Of a stretch of 64,000 nt of DNA, positions 1 to 10,765 are shown piece by piece (positions within the stretch are counted from its first letter, which is position 1; every line of letters begins with the position of its first letter). Made by a program: the position numbers and the translations under genes. The notes below the pieces were generated by a model that was given only the letters and a program-made list of their open reading frames with translations, was not told the DNA's origin and did not search any database. Source of the DNA: Populus alba (taxonomy: Eukaryota; Streptophyta; Magnoliopsida; Malpighiales; Salicaceae); contig NC_133292.1 of the NCBI RefSeq assembly GCF_005239225.2, positions 4,994,985 through 5,058,984 of the forward strand, given 5' to 3'.

Positions 1-1314
1 GCACTTGTTATGAACGTTCCCTTTATTCCATCTATTAATTCATACACCAGATCACTCGCTGCATCACAGCCCCGCATCAAACTCGTTGATCTTCCCCAAG
101 TGGATCCTCCCCCACCAGAGCTTTTAACGATATCCCCAGAAGCTTATATCTGTGATTTCGTTGAAAGTTACATACCCCATGTCAAAACTACTGTCACGGA
201 TATTATATCATCCCTGTCTAACTCGGATGTCCGAGTTGCCGGGTTTATTGTTGATTTCTTTTGCGTGTCCATGATTGACATTGCAAATGAATTCAGTCTC
301 CCTCCTTATATCTTCGTAACCTCCAACGCAGGATTCTTGGGTCTTATGCTAAACCTACCCAAACGCCATGATGAAATCAGCGAGGAGATGCAAATGTCTG
401 ATCCTGATTCGTTAGTACCAGGTTTTTTCAATCCTGTTCCAGCACGAGTATTGCCTGATGCTGTATTTAATAAACATGGTGGTTATGCTGCTTATGTTAA
501 GGTTGCTCAAAGGTTCAAGGATGGAAAAGGTATAATCGTGAACACGTTTGCTGAGCTGGAGCCTTTTGTGCTTAGGTCCTTCTCTGATGATCACCGAATC
601 CCTCCAGTTTACCCTGTCGGGCCAGTGCTACACCTAAAGGGTCAGCCTCACCCTGAAATAAACCAGGATCAGTTGGACAAAATCATGAAATGGCTTGATG
701 AACAGCCTCAATCATCTGTGGTGTTTCTATGCTTCGGAAGCTTTGGGAGCTTTAGCCCCCCACAAGTGAAAGAAATAGCACTTGGCATCGAGCAAAGTGG
801 GTTCAGATTCTTGTGGTCCATGCGTTTTCCACACTCTCCGTCTAATCAGTTCACGAATCCTGAAGATGTGTTACCAGAAGGATTCTTGGAACGCATAGAA
901 GGACGAGGGATTATGTGTGGATGGGCACCGCAGGTTGAAGTCCTAGCTCACAGGGCAATAGGAGGGTTCGTGTCTCATTGTGGGTGGAACTCCATCTCGG
1001 AGAGCTTGTGGTACGGTGTTCCTATCGTTACATTTCCTATATATGCTGAACAGCAGCTTAATGCATTTACGATGGTGAAGGAATTGGGACTGTCAGTGGA
1101 GCTGAAACTGGATTCCAGGGTAGGTGGTGATCTTGTGACGGCAGATGAGATGGCAAAATCTGTAATATGTGTTATGCAAAGTGATAGTGAGGTGAGGAAG
1201 AAGGTGAAAGAAATGAGCGAGAAAGGCAGGAAGGCTGTGATGGATGGTGGATCTTCTTTCACTTCCATCACACAACTCATCCAGGATATATATAACAGGA
1301 AACAACTGATATGA
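1..1314 (+). CDS. UDP-glycosyltransferase, UGT71-like (5' end missing)
   Basis: This family transfers a sugar from a UDP-sugar to small acceptors such as flavonoids, other phenolics or hormones, in the cytosol. The frame is open from base 1, so the N-terminal part of the acceptor domain lies outside the window. The first ATG, at base 10, is internal: it falls in a segment ending VMNVPF that normally sits about 40-50 residues into UGT71 proteins. The 44-residue PSPG donor-binding box is complete at 922-1053, from WAPQ to YAEQ, with the HCGWNS core and the final glutamine that usually goes with UDP-glucose. There are no introns in the visible part. The UGT71 (group E) assignment rests on overall sequence character and on the next gene being OTP81, which also borders UGT71C genes in Arabidopsis. 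The acceptor cannot be told from sequence. Confidence 0.93.
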   Translation, partial: ALVMNVPFIPSINSYTRSLAASQPRIKLVDLPQVDPPPPELLTISPEAYICDFVESYIPHVKTTVTDIISSLSNSDVRVAGFIVDFFCVSMIDIANEFSLPPYIFVTSNAGFLGLMLNLPKRHDEISEEMQMSDPDSLVPGFFNPVPARVLPDAVFNKHGGYAAYVKVAQRFKDGKGIIVNTFAELEPFVLRSFSDDHRIPPVYPVGPVLHLKGQPHPEINQDQLDKIMKWLDEQPQSSVVFLCFGSFGSFSPPQVKEIALGIEQSGFRFLWSMRFPHSPSNQFTNPEDVLPEGFLERIEGRGIMCGWAPQVEVLAHRAIGGFVSHCGWNSISESLWYGVPIVTFPIYAEQQLNAFTMVKELGLSVELKLDSRVGGDLVTADEMAKSVICVMQSDSEVRKKVKEMSEKGRKAVMDGGSSFTSITQLIQDIYNRKQLI

Positions 1315-1423
1315 ATACCGCGCGCCTGCTAGTAAGGGTTGATTTCCATTGTAGTTGAAGAAATTGTGTGTGAAAAATAAGGTATTCCTTGATGTAAAAC
1401 GTTAGCAATGTTTTCCATACATA

Positions 1424-1540
1424 AGCCTTTCGTTTTGTTGTCTCGTGAATCTCTCTAGTTGTTCTTCCAGTTTCCAAGGTGTTAGCCTTTCGTTTTGCTG
1501 TCTTGTGAATCTCTCTAGTTGTTCTTCTAGTTTCCAAGGT
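1424..1540. repeat. Two-copy tandem repeat, 60-bp period
   Basis: Two nearly identical units start at 1424 and 1484, each running from AGCCTTTCGTTTTG to TTTCCAAGGT with about three differences. They lie just 3' of the glycosyltransferase. On the minus strand the repeat stays open inside a 123-codon frame (1277-1648), giving two copies of a lysine/arginine/threonine-rich unit. Confidence 0.9.
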
Positions 1541-2458
1541 GTGTGATGTTTTCTCGACTTGATCTTCTATATTGTTAAAGAGTCCTGTTATGGCTCCTTC
1601 TGCAGAAACAAATATATCAGATTTGAAGTCCTTAAGTTTAAATTTCATCGTGCAGTCTTTACAAGGATACGATTGCAGAGTTGCTGTCTTATATATATAT
1701 TTCTGTCATATGGACCTCCAAGTCATTTTTGCAAGTCTTTTTTTTCCCATTAATCTTTGATTCTGCAAGACTACCAAGCTCACTGTGTTTGTTGTTTGGC
1801 ATTCGAGGAGTGAGCTCTAGAATTTTTGTTCAGAAGGAAAAAAAAAAACAAAAAGAAGCTCTAGGATTCTCTGTTTACTGTTCACCCCATCTTGACAACG
1901 TTAAACCATGGACGTGGTCTTTTTAGCCGAGCTGTTTAGATAATTACGGGTCCGTCCAAAAACTTTAGTGAACCAGTCTTTTAAATCTTAAGATTATGTT
2001 GATGTTCGTCGAATTTCATCTTATAATTGTTCTTCAAATCTTCTGTGGATATGCCATTAGGAGAAAACTATCAAGACTTAATTATTTTTACTCTTTTTTA
2101 TTATTATTTTTACGGCTAGATTTCGATCCGATGACATGATCAGTCATCAGTGTACGGATACAACTGGATCTGTTAAGCTAATTATAATAAGCTCAGGTTG
2201 AATTTAATTACTAACAATTAGGGTTTGGAAAATGCACAGGAGGATTTGATTTGATGGACTTCTTTGCATGGGATTTCTATATTGTGTAGCTGGACACGTG
2301 TCTTTGTTTTATCGAGGAAAACTATTCATTTATTCATTCTTCCAAGTTCCAAGATAGGATGCCTCGAAGAGAGACATTAGCAAATTACGAAGTTGGATGA
2401 TGGCATGTGCCATGTACCAGCAAGATCGTGAAGCAAGACCACAAGTTGTCGATAATTA
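1541..2458. other. Intergenic, no gene seen
   Basis: This is AT-rich DNA downstream of the glycosyltransferase. Only short unrelated open frames occur, and none resembles a known protein. Part of it is probably the 3' UTR of the upstream gene. Confidence 0.6.
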
Positions 2459-2490
2459 CTAGCTTTGATACCCGTGTAATCCTGCGGGTG
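2459..2490 (-). mobile_element. Helitron 3' terminus (rest of element not delimited)
   Basis: Read on the minus strand, a 5-bp stem (ACCCG with CGGGT, 10-base loop) is followed by seven bases and then CTAG, immediately before a T. A short GC-rich hairpin a few bases before CTRR, inserted between A and T, is the diagnostic end of Helitron rolling-circle transposons. The element should therefore extend to the right in this window, with its 5' TC end somewhere beyond 2500. I could not find that end, so only the terminus is annotated. Confidence 0.7.
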
Positions 2491-4429
2491 TTTAAATTCA
2501 CAAGTTTTTTTTTTTTTTTTCAGAAATGTTATATAGCAAAAGATATCACATTCATAAAGTTAGTTAGCAAAAATTAAGTAAAGATAGTTAAATCCAAGTA
2601 TAACAAAAGTATTTAGATTTAAATATTTTATGCTTTATACATATAGATAGAGAACTGAATGTCAATGAGCGGCAGATTATATTAACAAAGTAAGTAATAA
2701 AGATGTCCAATCAACTTACCATGTTGGATAAAAAAGCATTGATTAATTGAATGACAATTGTTTTCTTATAGCAAAAGATAAGTGTAACGGTAAGTTATAA
2801 ATTTTTTTATAAAACAATAAACATTAAATATTCTTAAAGATAAATTAGAAATGAGAAATAAAGATGTAATTGTTGCTGAGTATATGAGTTCATAAAGAAA
2901 GGAAGGTAATTAGAAAGTGAGAATGATATAGTTGATTGTGATTGATCTAATTTTTGTTAAACAAAGAGGTGATTTGTAGATGCATACCTTTTCAGGTGAT
3001 GAAATGGAGAGGCATTGCATCTTTGAAAGTCCTAGTGCAGGACTGTCATCATCTTCGTAGAGACGTTCATTTGATGAGTCTACATAATCTTTCAAGGGTC
3101 TTGGCTAGGAAAGTTGGGTGTTGAATCATATATTAAAAAGAAGTACTAAGCAATGGCAAGTGTAAAAAATAGGAATGAAAGGCAAAACAATTTATATCTA
3201 AAAAAAACAAAATGTCTTAATGAATATATAACCCAAGTTTTAATTGTCAACATATATAAATTAATATACAATATCATGAATCATTTGTGTCTTAAAAACC
3301 AATACTTATGCGCAAAGTTTGTTTGTTTTTTCCCTGTAATTAATGGCCATGCAAATCATTTCAAAATTAGTGTGAAAGAACAGTCAATGAGCAACGGTTG
3401 CTTCTTTTCATTTTTTGCATAATGACTAGCCATACTCTCCTTTCCATCATTCTTATATATGTCGTGTCCCTAAAGTTTTATGAATCGCATTTTTGATGGA
3501 GTTTCGAGAAGCAAACTTAGCATAGCTATTCCAAAACTAAGAAGCTAAGCAGCAAGCAAACATCAAACTTCTATGTCCGTCAAGATTTTGACCTTTAGCT
3601 CTCTATATTTTTTTTTTAAAAAAAATGCATTGTTGCGTGCTAGATAAATGGATATTAATGATAAGGTTTTCTTACAAAAGATAAATAATTTAATATATAT
3701 TGTAATGGGAAATATCAATGACCCTGCTAATATGTGATTTATGATTGACAGTAGTAGTATTTCTCGCGTAAAGATCTTAAAATATTGGAGAAAAGCTCGG
3801 TTCAAATTCTATCTTTTCAACTGAATTGTGACCCTAATCAATCTCAAATCAAGTTGATTTCAATAACAACTCTACATGCACTCTGGATAGAAATATATAT
3901 AAATTTGTTGAGATATTTTAGAGATACAAATAAAGTTATTATTTAAATCTTGGATAAATCAAGTACAATATTTATGTTTGGATTTGCGAGTGGTACAAAT
4001 ACTTAAATCAACTCACTATATATATATATATAGACAGGTTTTGGGATATTGGTACTATAGTTTGTATTTTGGAAGCTAGTAGAAGGGATATCGGACGTAG
4101 ATTTTCTTGGAGAGGTTTGGTGATAAGGGATATTGATAACAGAAGGGATTTTGAAAATTCTTCCCAGATCTATTATACTGGAAGAAGAAGAGGCTTCTGA
4201 GAACCTGGAACTTGTAGAGTGACGATGGAAAGAAAAAAAAATTCAAACTTTCTCAGGCTCATCTGTTCAAAAGCCCTATTTTAGACTCACCTGTTTTGAG
4301 TCCCTTTTTATTTTAAGCCTGTTTGTTTTAAGCTTTTTTTTTTTTCAAATATTACCTGTTACTACAACTACAAACAGACAAAACCAATGTCGGTAGCAGC
4401 AAGACAACAGATAAAAGTCCCATAAAAAC
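2491..4429. other. Intergenic, probable Helitron body and AT-rich DNA
   Basis: Given the Helitron terminus at 2459, at least the left part is likely to be Helitron sequence. A minus-strand frame at 2910-3095 has a short acidic segment followed by SPALGLSKMQCLS and then a plausible splice donor (AAAG|GTATGC). It looks exon-like, but I do not recognise it. No complete gene is visible. Confidence 0.45.
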
Positions 4430-4439
4430 TCATGTCTTC

Positions 4440-4812
4440 AGCTATCTTAGCTGCCAAACCAATCAAATCTTGTATGAGGCAGTTATTGAAGAAGAAGAAA
4501 CTACAAAACCCCAACAGGACCAAACAGAAGCAGTCCGGCATTGGGTCGACACCATTTCCAAATCGCCAGAATTGCTCCTGGTGCTACAAAAGGTGTCTCA
4601 ACAGACCTCTAGTGATTCTGTCTCTCAAACTAGTAGTATTTCTAAACCACTTTCAAAACATCAAGGAGGCATTTCCACTCCAAAACCCCTTATTTCTTTA
4701 CAACAAACCAATTTTCCAAAAACTAAATCCAAATATATTTTCAAAACTACTTTTCAAAATATTTTAACTATGGAAGAAGGATTTTATCATGAAAACTCTT
4801 TCATTGCTGCTA

Positions 4813-4815
<3 letters not shown>
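4440..4815 (+). pseudogene. Unrecognised coding-like fragment, possibly from a retroelement or pararetrovirus
   Basis: An open frame runs from about 4440 into a TA microsatellite at 4816. Its product is rich in Q, S, T and K, with a segment HWVDTISKSPELLLVLQK and an ending that includes EEGFYHENSF. It has no convincing start codon and is cut off by the simple repeat, so it is not an intact gene. Its style resembles fragments of plant retroelement or endogenous pararetrovirus polyproteins, but I cannot name a family from the sequence alone. Confidence 0.35.

Positions 4816-4871
<56 letters not shown>
4816..4871. repeat. (AT)n microsatellite
   Basis: About 28 uninterrupted AT dinucleotides. 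The Ile-Tyr repeat frames read through it on both strands are artefacts of the repeat. Confidence 0.98.
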
Positions 4872-4874
<3 letters not shown>

Positions 4875-4927
4875 CATATAGCATTCCACCAATCATACGT
4901 AAAAGAAACAAATAGAAAGAAAGAGAG

Positions 4928-5062
4928 ATGGTTGGAGGGGCTTTCGCTCCAACATCTGGTGGAAAGGAATACCTTGGAAAGTTAACATTCAGGGTGTTCT
5001 TCACTTGCCTTTTTGCAGCAACATGAGGTCTGATTTTTGGTTATGATCTTGGTATTTCAGGT
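4928..5062 (+). pseudogene. Sugar transport protein (STP) first-exon fragment, broken
   Basis: The translation begins MVGGAFAPTSGGKEY and goes on to LIFGYDLGISG. This is the N-terminus of plant STP hexoseproton symporters (major facilitator family) up to the first transmembrane segment. An in-frame TGA (at 5024-5026, where the family normally has the Met-Gly-Gly before LIFGYD) interrupts it. A splice-donor-like GTGTGTAA follows GISG at 5057, the usual first-intron position. I found no later STP exons (the loop, the PESPR-type motifs or further membrane segments) before the PPR gene. It is a dead first-exon remnant next to the TA repeat, and resembles STP13-type proteins most. Confidence 0.75.
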
Positions 5063-7078
5063 GTGTAATAATGTAGAATTATGCAGTTTCTTTTTTAAGA
5101 TGTAATAATCGTATCTTGATTTTTGTGTGTTTCTAACCACTTATTTATTTCGTATACTAATTTCACCTTTACGATGTTTCCTGGTGTTGAAGAAGAAGAA
5201 GAAAATTTACAATGATTTGCATTGATTTTGTTTTGGTTTAGTGTTAATGAATAATTAATTGTAGCAATTTGAGGTTACTTGTTAAAAGGTTCAAAGATCG
5301 AAATTAGGCTTTTTTTCTTCAGTCTTGTGTTGACTTATAATCCACATCTTGTTTATGAGATGTTAATTAAATCTAAGTTAATCTCTTGAGAGTTTTTTTT
5401 TTTTTTTTTTTTTGCAGCCATTGAAACTTTGTTCTTTATTAATTGTGTTTACTGATAGAGAAAATTGAACAATTCAATTACTCATAGTTTGATTCCCTTG
5501 TTGTTTCTGTTTTTTGCAATGTCTCTTCGTGATTTTCGCAAGGGAGAACATGCTTCCCTTAATGTTCTAATTTTTTTAGGACAATAGCTTGTATGTCTAT
5601 AATCTGAATGAAGACATGAATTATTTTGTGTTAAACAAAAAATAATTGAGAGAGCCACTATCATATTTCAAGTTCAGTCCAATTGATCATGCTTATTAAG
5701 TGTCTATTGCCCACTGAAAACTTGTTTCAATGTGGTCATTGATGTTTCTTGGAACCTTTGCTCATTAAGTTTTGTTTTGACAACATAATCACCATCTCTA
5801 TACATAAAAAAATAAAAAAATAAAAAAAAAACATCAAATATAAACAACATAGCTCGCATGTTAAGATTTTATAAAATATGTTAAGAGTTATAAGGAAAAG
5901 TGGAGAAATACAGAACTGAAACTTGTAAAATACAGCATTAAAAAATAAGTTTACATGGAGAGGCATGAAATAAGAACAAAACAAAAATATCTTGCAGATC
6001 CTATTTTCTTAAAAGAAACTAGGATGACTTGAAATATTAACAGAGATTAACGAAACAATTGGTGGTAAGCCCCCCAAGTAATCATTGAGCTCCAAATAAA
6101 GCTAGAGTAATGAATAATTTATTCTATTGTATTTTAATTGCTACAATTTATTTTTTAATAGTGTTGAGCAAAATAAATGACTAACATATTGTAATGGTCT
6201 AGATCTAGTGTTCAACGACCAATATTTTTTTAGCAAAATTTATATACCATAATAGCTGCCTCATTCACTATATAAATATATAATTACAAAAATGATATGT
6301 GACCCTATATTGGGGCATGTAACCAAAAAACATCTCTTTAAATTTTATAAAAAAACAACAAAAGAAGTTCTCAAAGCTTACCAAAAGCATAAGATTTTGT
6401 ATGTACAAATACAATTGTCCGTGATGGTGGTTTTTTGTAAAACTAATTGTCATGCACTGTTATTGGATAAACAAAACTCACGATGTGATGTGAGACATAT
6501 GCACCTAATACGGGTGCATCAAGACGGATAAAGAAAAGAATATGAAACCATATGCATTAAGATTTGACAAAACCAAGACACGCTGCAGAATCACAAAAAC
6601 CAGAAAGAAAAGAGAAGAGAAAAGTCCTTTTTTTGAAGAACATGGCAACGATGAAAAGAGACACAAAGGATGCACCACTAAACTGCAGAATCAGACACAA
6701 AGGCAAAGATACTTGATGAAATAAAATCACTCATTTTCACGTGGCTAATTTATGTAAGCATCGAAAATGATAGGGCATAGGCCATGCAAAATAATTTAAG
6801 GTTTTAATCGAAGGATTATGTTATAAATGTAATTAAAAATAAATAAGGATTGATAATAAGTTCTTAAATTACAAGGACTAATTAATTAGTTTTGTAAACT
6901 ACAGAGGCTAAGCTATAATTCATCCAGTGCTGACTGTTTCTGCTGCAGCCTGTACTTTGCCAGCTTCAAGTCAAAATGATCAAATGTCGGCAGTGAGATA
7001 CGTCTGCAAAAGAAGATGATGGCAGGTACCTGGATGCTGTCTTCAAATCTCTAAATTGGAAAAATAATCTCAACATCC
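5063..7078. other. Intergenic and PPR gene upstream region
   Basis: AT-rich DNA with homopolymer runs (for example T18 near 5393). I found no additional STP exons and no other gene-like frames. The last few hundred bases are the promoter and 5' UTR of the PPR gene. Confidence 0.6.
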
Positions 7079-9295
7079 ATGGCAACCCTAGGGAACCCTC
7101 TTGCCTCTGTCCCAATTAGCTCAAACGCCACCCTCTTAACTGCCAATAACGAACAGAAAAGCAATCCCTCCACAGTCCCAGTACTCATTGACAAATGTGC
7201 CAACAAAAAACACCTGAAACAACTCCATGCTCATATGCTACGCACTGGTCTCTTCTTCGACCCTCCATCGGCTACCAAGCTCTTCACTGCATGTGCTTTG
7301 TCCTCTCCCTCGAGCCTCGATTATGCTTGCAAGGTGTTCGACCAAATTCCCCAACCAAATCTCTACACTTGGAACACCCTCATTCGTGCTTTTGCTTCAA
7401 GCCCCAAACCCATCCAAGGCCTCTTGGTATTTATCCAGATGCTTCATGAGAGCCAACGTTTTCCTAACAGTTACACTTTCCCTTTTGTTATTAAGGCTGC
7501 CACGGAGGTTTCTAGTTTACTTGCTGGACAAGCTATTCATGGAATGGTTATGAAGGCATCGTTTGGTTCGGATTTGTTTATTTCGAACTCACTTATTCAT
7601 TTCTATTCCTCATCGGGGGATTTGGATTCGGCTTATTTAGTTTTTTCGAAGATTGTTGAGAAAGATATTGTATCATGGAATTCAATGATATCGGGGTTTG
7701 TGCAAGGGGGTAGCCCTGAGGAGGCATTGCAGTTGTTTAAAAGAATGAAGATGGAGAATGCGAGGCCCAATCGTGTGACAATGGTGGGAGTTTTATCAGC
7801 TTGTGCAAAGAAGATAGATTTGGAATTTGGTAGATGGGCTTGCGATTACATTGAGAGGAATGGGATTGATATAAATTTGATTTTGAGTAACGCAATGCTT
7901 GATATGTATGTGAAATGTGGCAGCCTTGAAGATGCTAGAAGATTGTTTGATAAGATGGAGGAGAAAGATATTGTTTCGTGGACAACTATGATTGATGGGT
8001 ATGCAAAAGTGGGTGATTATGATGCGGCTAGGAGGGTTTTTGATGTCATGCCCAGGGAAGATATTACTGCCTGGAATGCATTAATATCTTCTTATCAACA
8101 GAATGGGAAGCCAAAAGAGGCACTAGCCATTTTCCGTGAATTACAGCTTAATAAGAACACAAAACCAAACGAAGTTACACTTGCAAGTACCTTGGCAGCA
8201 TGTGCTCAGCTGGGAGCAATGGATTTAGGTGGGTGGATTCATGTGTACATAAAGAAGCAAGGCATTAAGTTAAACTTCCATCTGACAACCTCGCTTATTG
8301 ACATGTATTCTAAGTGTGGCCATCTAGAGAAGGCACTTGAGGTGTTTTATTCTGTGGAAAGGAGAGATGTGTTTGTATGGAGTGCCATGATTGCTGGGTT
8401 GGCAATGCATGGGCATGGGAGAGCTGCTATTGATTTGTTCTCAAAGATGCAAGAAACTAAGGTAAAGCCCAATGCTGTGACATTTACCAATTTATTGTGC
8501 GCTTGTAGTCACTCGGGACTAGTGGATGAGGGCAGGTTGTTTTTCAATCAAATGAGGCCAGTTTATGGTGTTGTGCCTGGTAGCAAACATTATGCTTGTA
8601 TGGTTGATATTCTTGGTCGTGCTGGCTGCCTTGAAGAAGCTGTTGAATTAATAGAAAAAATGCCAATAGTCCCAAGTGCTTCTGTGTGGGGTGCTCTACT
8701 TGGAGCATGCAGAATTTATGGAAATGTTGAGCTCGCTGAAATGGCTTGTAGTCGTTTGCTTGAGACAGACTCCAATAATCATGGAGCTTTTGTGCTCTTA
8801 TCCAATATATATGCCAAAGTAGGCAAATGGGACTGTGTTTCTAGATTAAGGCAGCACATGAAAGTTTCTGGGTTGGAGAAGGAACCAGGTTGTAGCTCGA
8901 TTGAGGTTAATGGCATCATTCATGAGTTTCTCGTTGGAGATAACTCTCACCCTCTCTCCACGGAAATCTACTCTAAGTTGGACGAGATTGTAGCTAGAAT
9001 AAAATCAACTGGTTATGTGTCTGACGAGTCCCACCTTCTACAATTTGTTGAAGAAGAATACATGAAGGCGCATGCCCTTAACCTTCACAGTGAAAAATTG
9101 GCAATTGCCTATGGGCTTATTAGGATGGAACCATCACAACCAATTAGGATTGTGAAAAATCTTCGTGTTTGTGGGGACTGTCATTCAGTTGCCAAGCTCA
9201 TATCTAAACTTTATAATAGAGATATACTATTGAGAGATCGGTATCGGTTCCATCATTTTAGTGGAGGGAATTGCTCATGTATGGATTACTGGTAA
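7079..9295 (+). CDS. OTP81: DYW-class pentatricopeptide repeat RNA-editing factor, OTP81-like
   Basis: This is a 738-residue intronless PLS-class PPR protein. PPR repeats fill roughly residues 80-600; each binds one RNA base, so the array reads a specific organelle transcript. The E/E+ region and a complete DYW deaminase domain follow: the zinc-binding HSE is in [11 protein letters not shown], the CGDCH cysteine motif is present, and the protein ends exactly in DYW. This supports C-to-U editing activity. Length and sequence closely follow Arabidopsis OTP81 (At2g29760, also called QED1; 738 aa in my recollection), a chloroplast editing factor. The start is the ATG at 7079; an N-terminal organelle-targeting segment precedes the [18 protein letters not shown] opening. 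OTP81 lies beside UGT71C genes in Arabidopsis, as a UGT71-like gene does here. The exact editing sites in this species are inferred, not visible. Confidence 0.95.
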   Translation: MATLGNPLASVPISSNATLLTANNEQKSNPSTVPVLIDKCANKKHLKQLHAHMLRTGLFFDPPSATKLFTACALSSPSSLDYACKVFDQIPQPNLYTWNTLIRAFASSPKPIQGLLVFIQMLHESQRFPNSYTFPFVIKAATEVSSLLAGQAIHGMVMKASFGSDLFISNSLIHFYSSSGDLDSAYLVFSKIVEKDIVSWNSMISGFVQGGSPEEALQLFKRMKMENARPNRVTMVGVLSACAKKIDLEFGRWACDYIERNGIDINLILSNAMLDMYVKCGSLEDARRLFDKMEEKDIVSWTTMIDGYAKVGDYDAARRVFDVMPREDITAWNALISSYQQNGKPKEALAIFRELQLNKNTKPNEVTLASTLAACAQLGAMDLGGWIHVYIKKQGIKLNFHLTTSLIDMYSKCGHLEKALEVFYSVERRDVFVWSAMIAGLAMHGHGRAAIDLFSKMQETKVKPNAVTFTNLLCACSHSGLVDEGRLFFNQMRPVYGVVPGSKHYACMVDILGRAGCLEEAVELIEKMPIVPSASVWGALLGACRIYGNVELAEMACSRLLETDSNNHGAFVLLSNIYAKVGKWDCVSRLRQHMKVSGLEKEPGCSSIEVNGIIHEFLVGDNSHPLSTEIYSKLDEIVARIKSTGYVSDESHLLQFVEEEYMKAHALNLHSEKLAIAYGLIRMEPSQPIRIVKNLRVCGDCHSVAKLISKLYNRDILLRDRYRFHHFSGGNCSCMDYW

Positions 9296-10670
9296 ATAAG
9301 GGTGGAATATGGTTTGAAGATTTCACCTCAATTCTCTACAGAATGACATAATTCCTCATTGTAGTCTGGGGAGGAAGCAAGAGTGATGGGGTTGTAGGAG
9401 AACTGGGAGTTCCAAGCTGAAAAACTTTCATCAAGTCTTCAGCACTTCTCATGGTGTTTGCTCAGGGCTTCAAGCTTAAGTAAGAAAGAAGCATCTTGCT
9501 TGGATGGTATTTCTGTTTTTAACTGTGATGCAAAGCAAATGTATGGAATGTGAAAATCCAGATTTTGTTTTTGTTTTCTAGTTATTTCTTTTCCCCAGCA
9601 CGTTGTCAGTATTGAAGTTTAAAACTTGGAAATTATATTCTCGGTGTTATTTTGTGCACTTTATGTTCCCTGAAAATGATTACACTCACGAACACTGATG
9701 GGCTCTTAGAGGAAATTGTCAACCATTACATTTCTGGAATGCGCCGATGAGGATTCGATTTCTTGAGTAAAGCTTAGTTGATCGCAATCCAGCTCTGTTA
9801 AGAGTAGATTTTAGGAGGAACTTGCAAATATTGTAACCTTGGGAAGTTTGAACCTATTTACCGCTGGAGGCTTTCATTTTGTTTTGTTAAATGATGAGTA
9901 CAAACCTCTAGTTGATGATAGCTTGTCTCCTGACTGCAGGGATGGGTGCTGCAGTAATCATTGTTACTATGTAGAACTTGCTATTTTTACCGTGGAGTTA
10001 TAATTTGACTTACTTTTTTTGCTGATTTCATAAGAGTCAGCAACTTAGCTTGTTGCTTGAAGTTCAATGATTATTTTGGGCTCCAAATTCTTTGAAGTGA
10101 GTTCGAATATCTTGAACACATTTGTCCTTCCAGGTGCAGCCACATCTTAAACCTCCCATTGGGAAGCTCTGCGCTGTTGAGGGTTCAGTACCTAAACTGC
10201 GATAGTTTCTTCACCAGGACCATCAATTCCTTTACATGTACTGTTGACAGTAGCTGAAATGTTGAAGTTTCTGTAATAGAATCCAGTATCCAGCAACATG
10301 AAACGAGATTGATCTGATAGATGAAGTGTCGTCTAATCCCATAAATACAAGGTTTCTTAGTAATGGACGACACGTCTTAAAGAAATACCCTAGTAAAAAA
10401 TTAAACTCATCCTGGCCAGCAGAAGGTAAAGATTTTTTTTTGTTCTTCTTCATATTCTGAGCTCTAAAGAGTCTTGAGTCTTGACCGAGCACCAATCCAA
10501 AACAATGAAAGATGAAGCTAAAAAACCTGGTAAAGATCCTTGAAACCCTCCGGTCTGTTGAGTTTAACAGAAAATCAAACCAGCAAGCTCTTGTTGATAT
10601 GCCACATGTCAAAAACCCACAACTTGATGTTAGATCCGAAGCCTTCTCATTCCTTGGTCTTCCCAAAGTG
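9296..10670. other. PPR 3' region and intergenic
   Basis: Less AT-rich than other gaps. Possible splice signals, such as the CTGCAG acceptor-like site near 9940, suggest a spliced 3' UTR for the PPR gene, which is common in this class. No coding exon is evident. A minus-strand 144-codon frame at 10232-10666 shows no family resemblance and overlaps the promoter of the next gene. Confidence 0.5.
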
Positions 10671-10678
10671 TATATAAT
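10671..10678 (+). promoter_or_regulatory. TATA box of the CBM20 gene
   Basis: TATATAAT lies 95 bases before the ATG at 10766. Transcription would start near 10700-10710, giving a short 5' UTR. Confidence 0.6.
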
Positions 10679-10765
10679 ACACCCGCCACGTTCCTCACTC
10701 TACAGATACTAAACGTCTCTTCTAGTTCAACAAGACCCAAGCTTTGGCCTTTTTGTTTGTTAGCA

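Noticed and set aside
4810..5004. Ile-Tyr repeat proteins on both strands
   Set aside because: They are translations of the (AT)n microsatellite.
7195..7553. Two alternative-frame plus-strand proteins
   Set aside because: They overlap the PPR coding sequence, which is continuous and matches its family over its full length.
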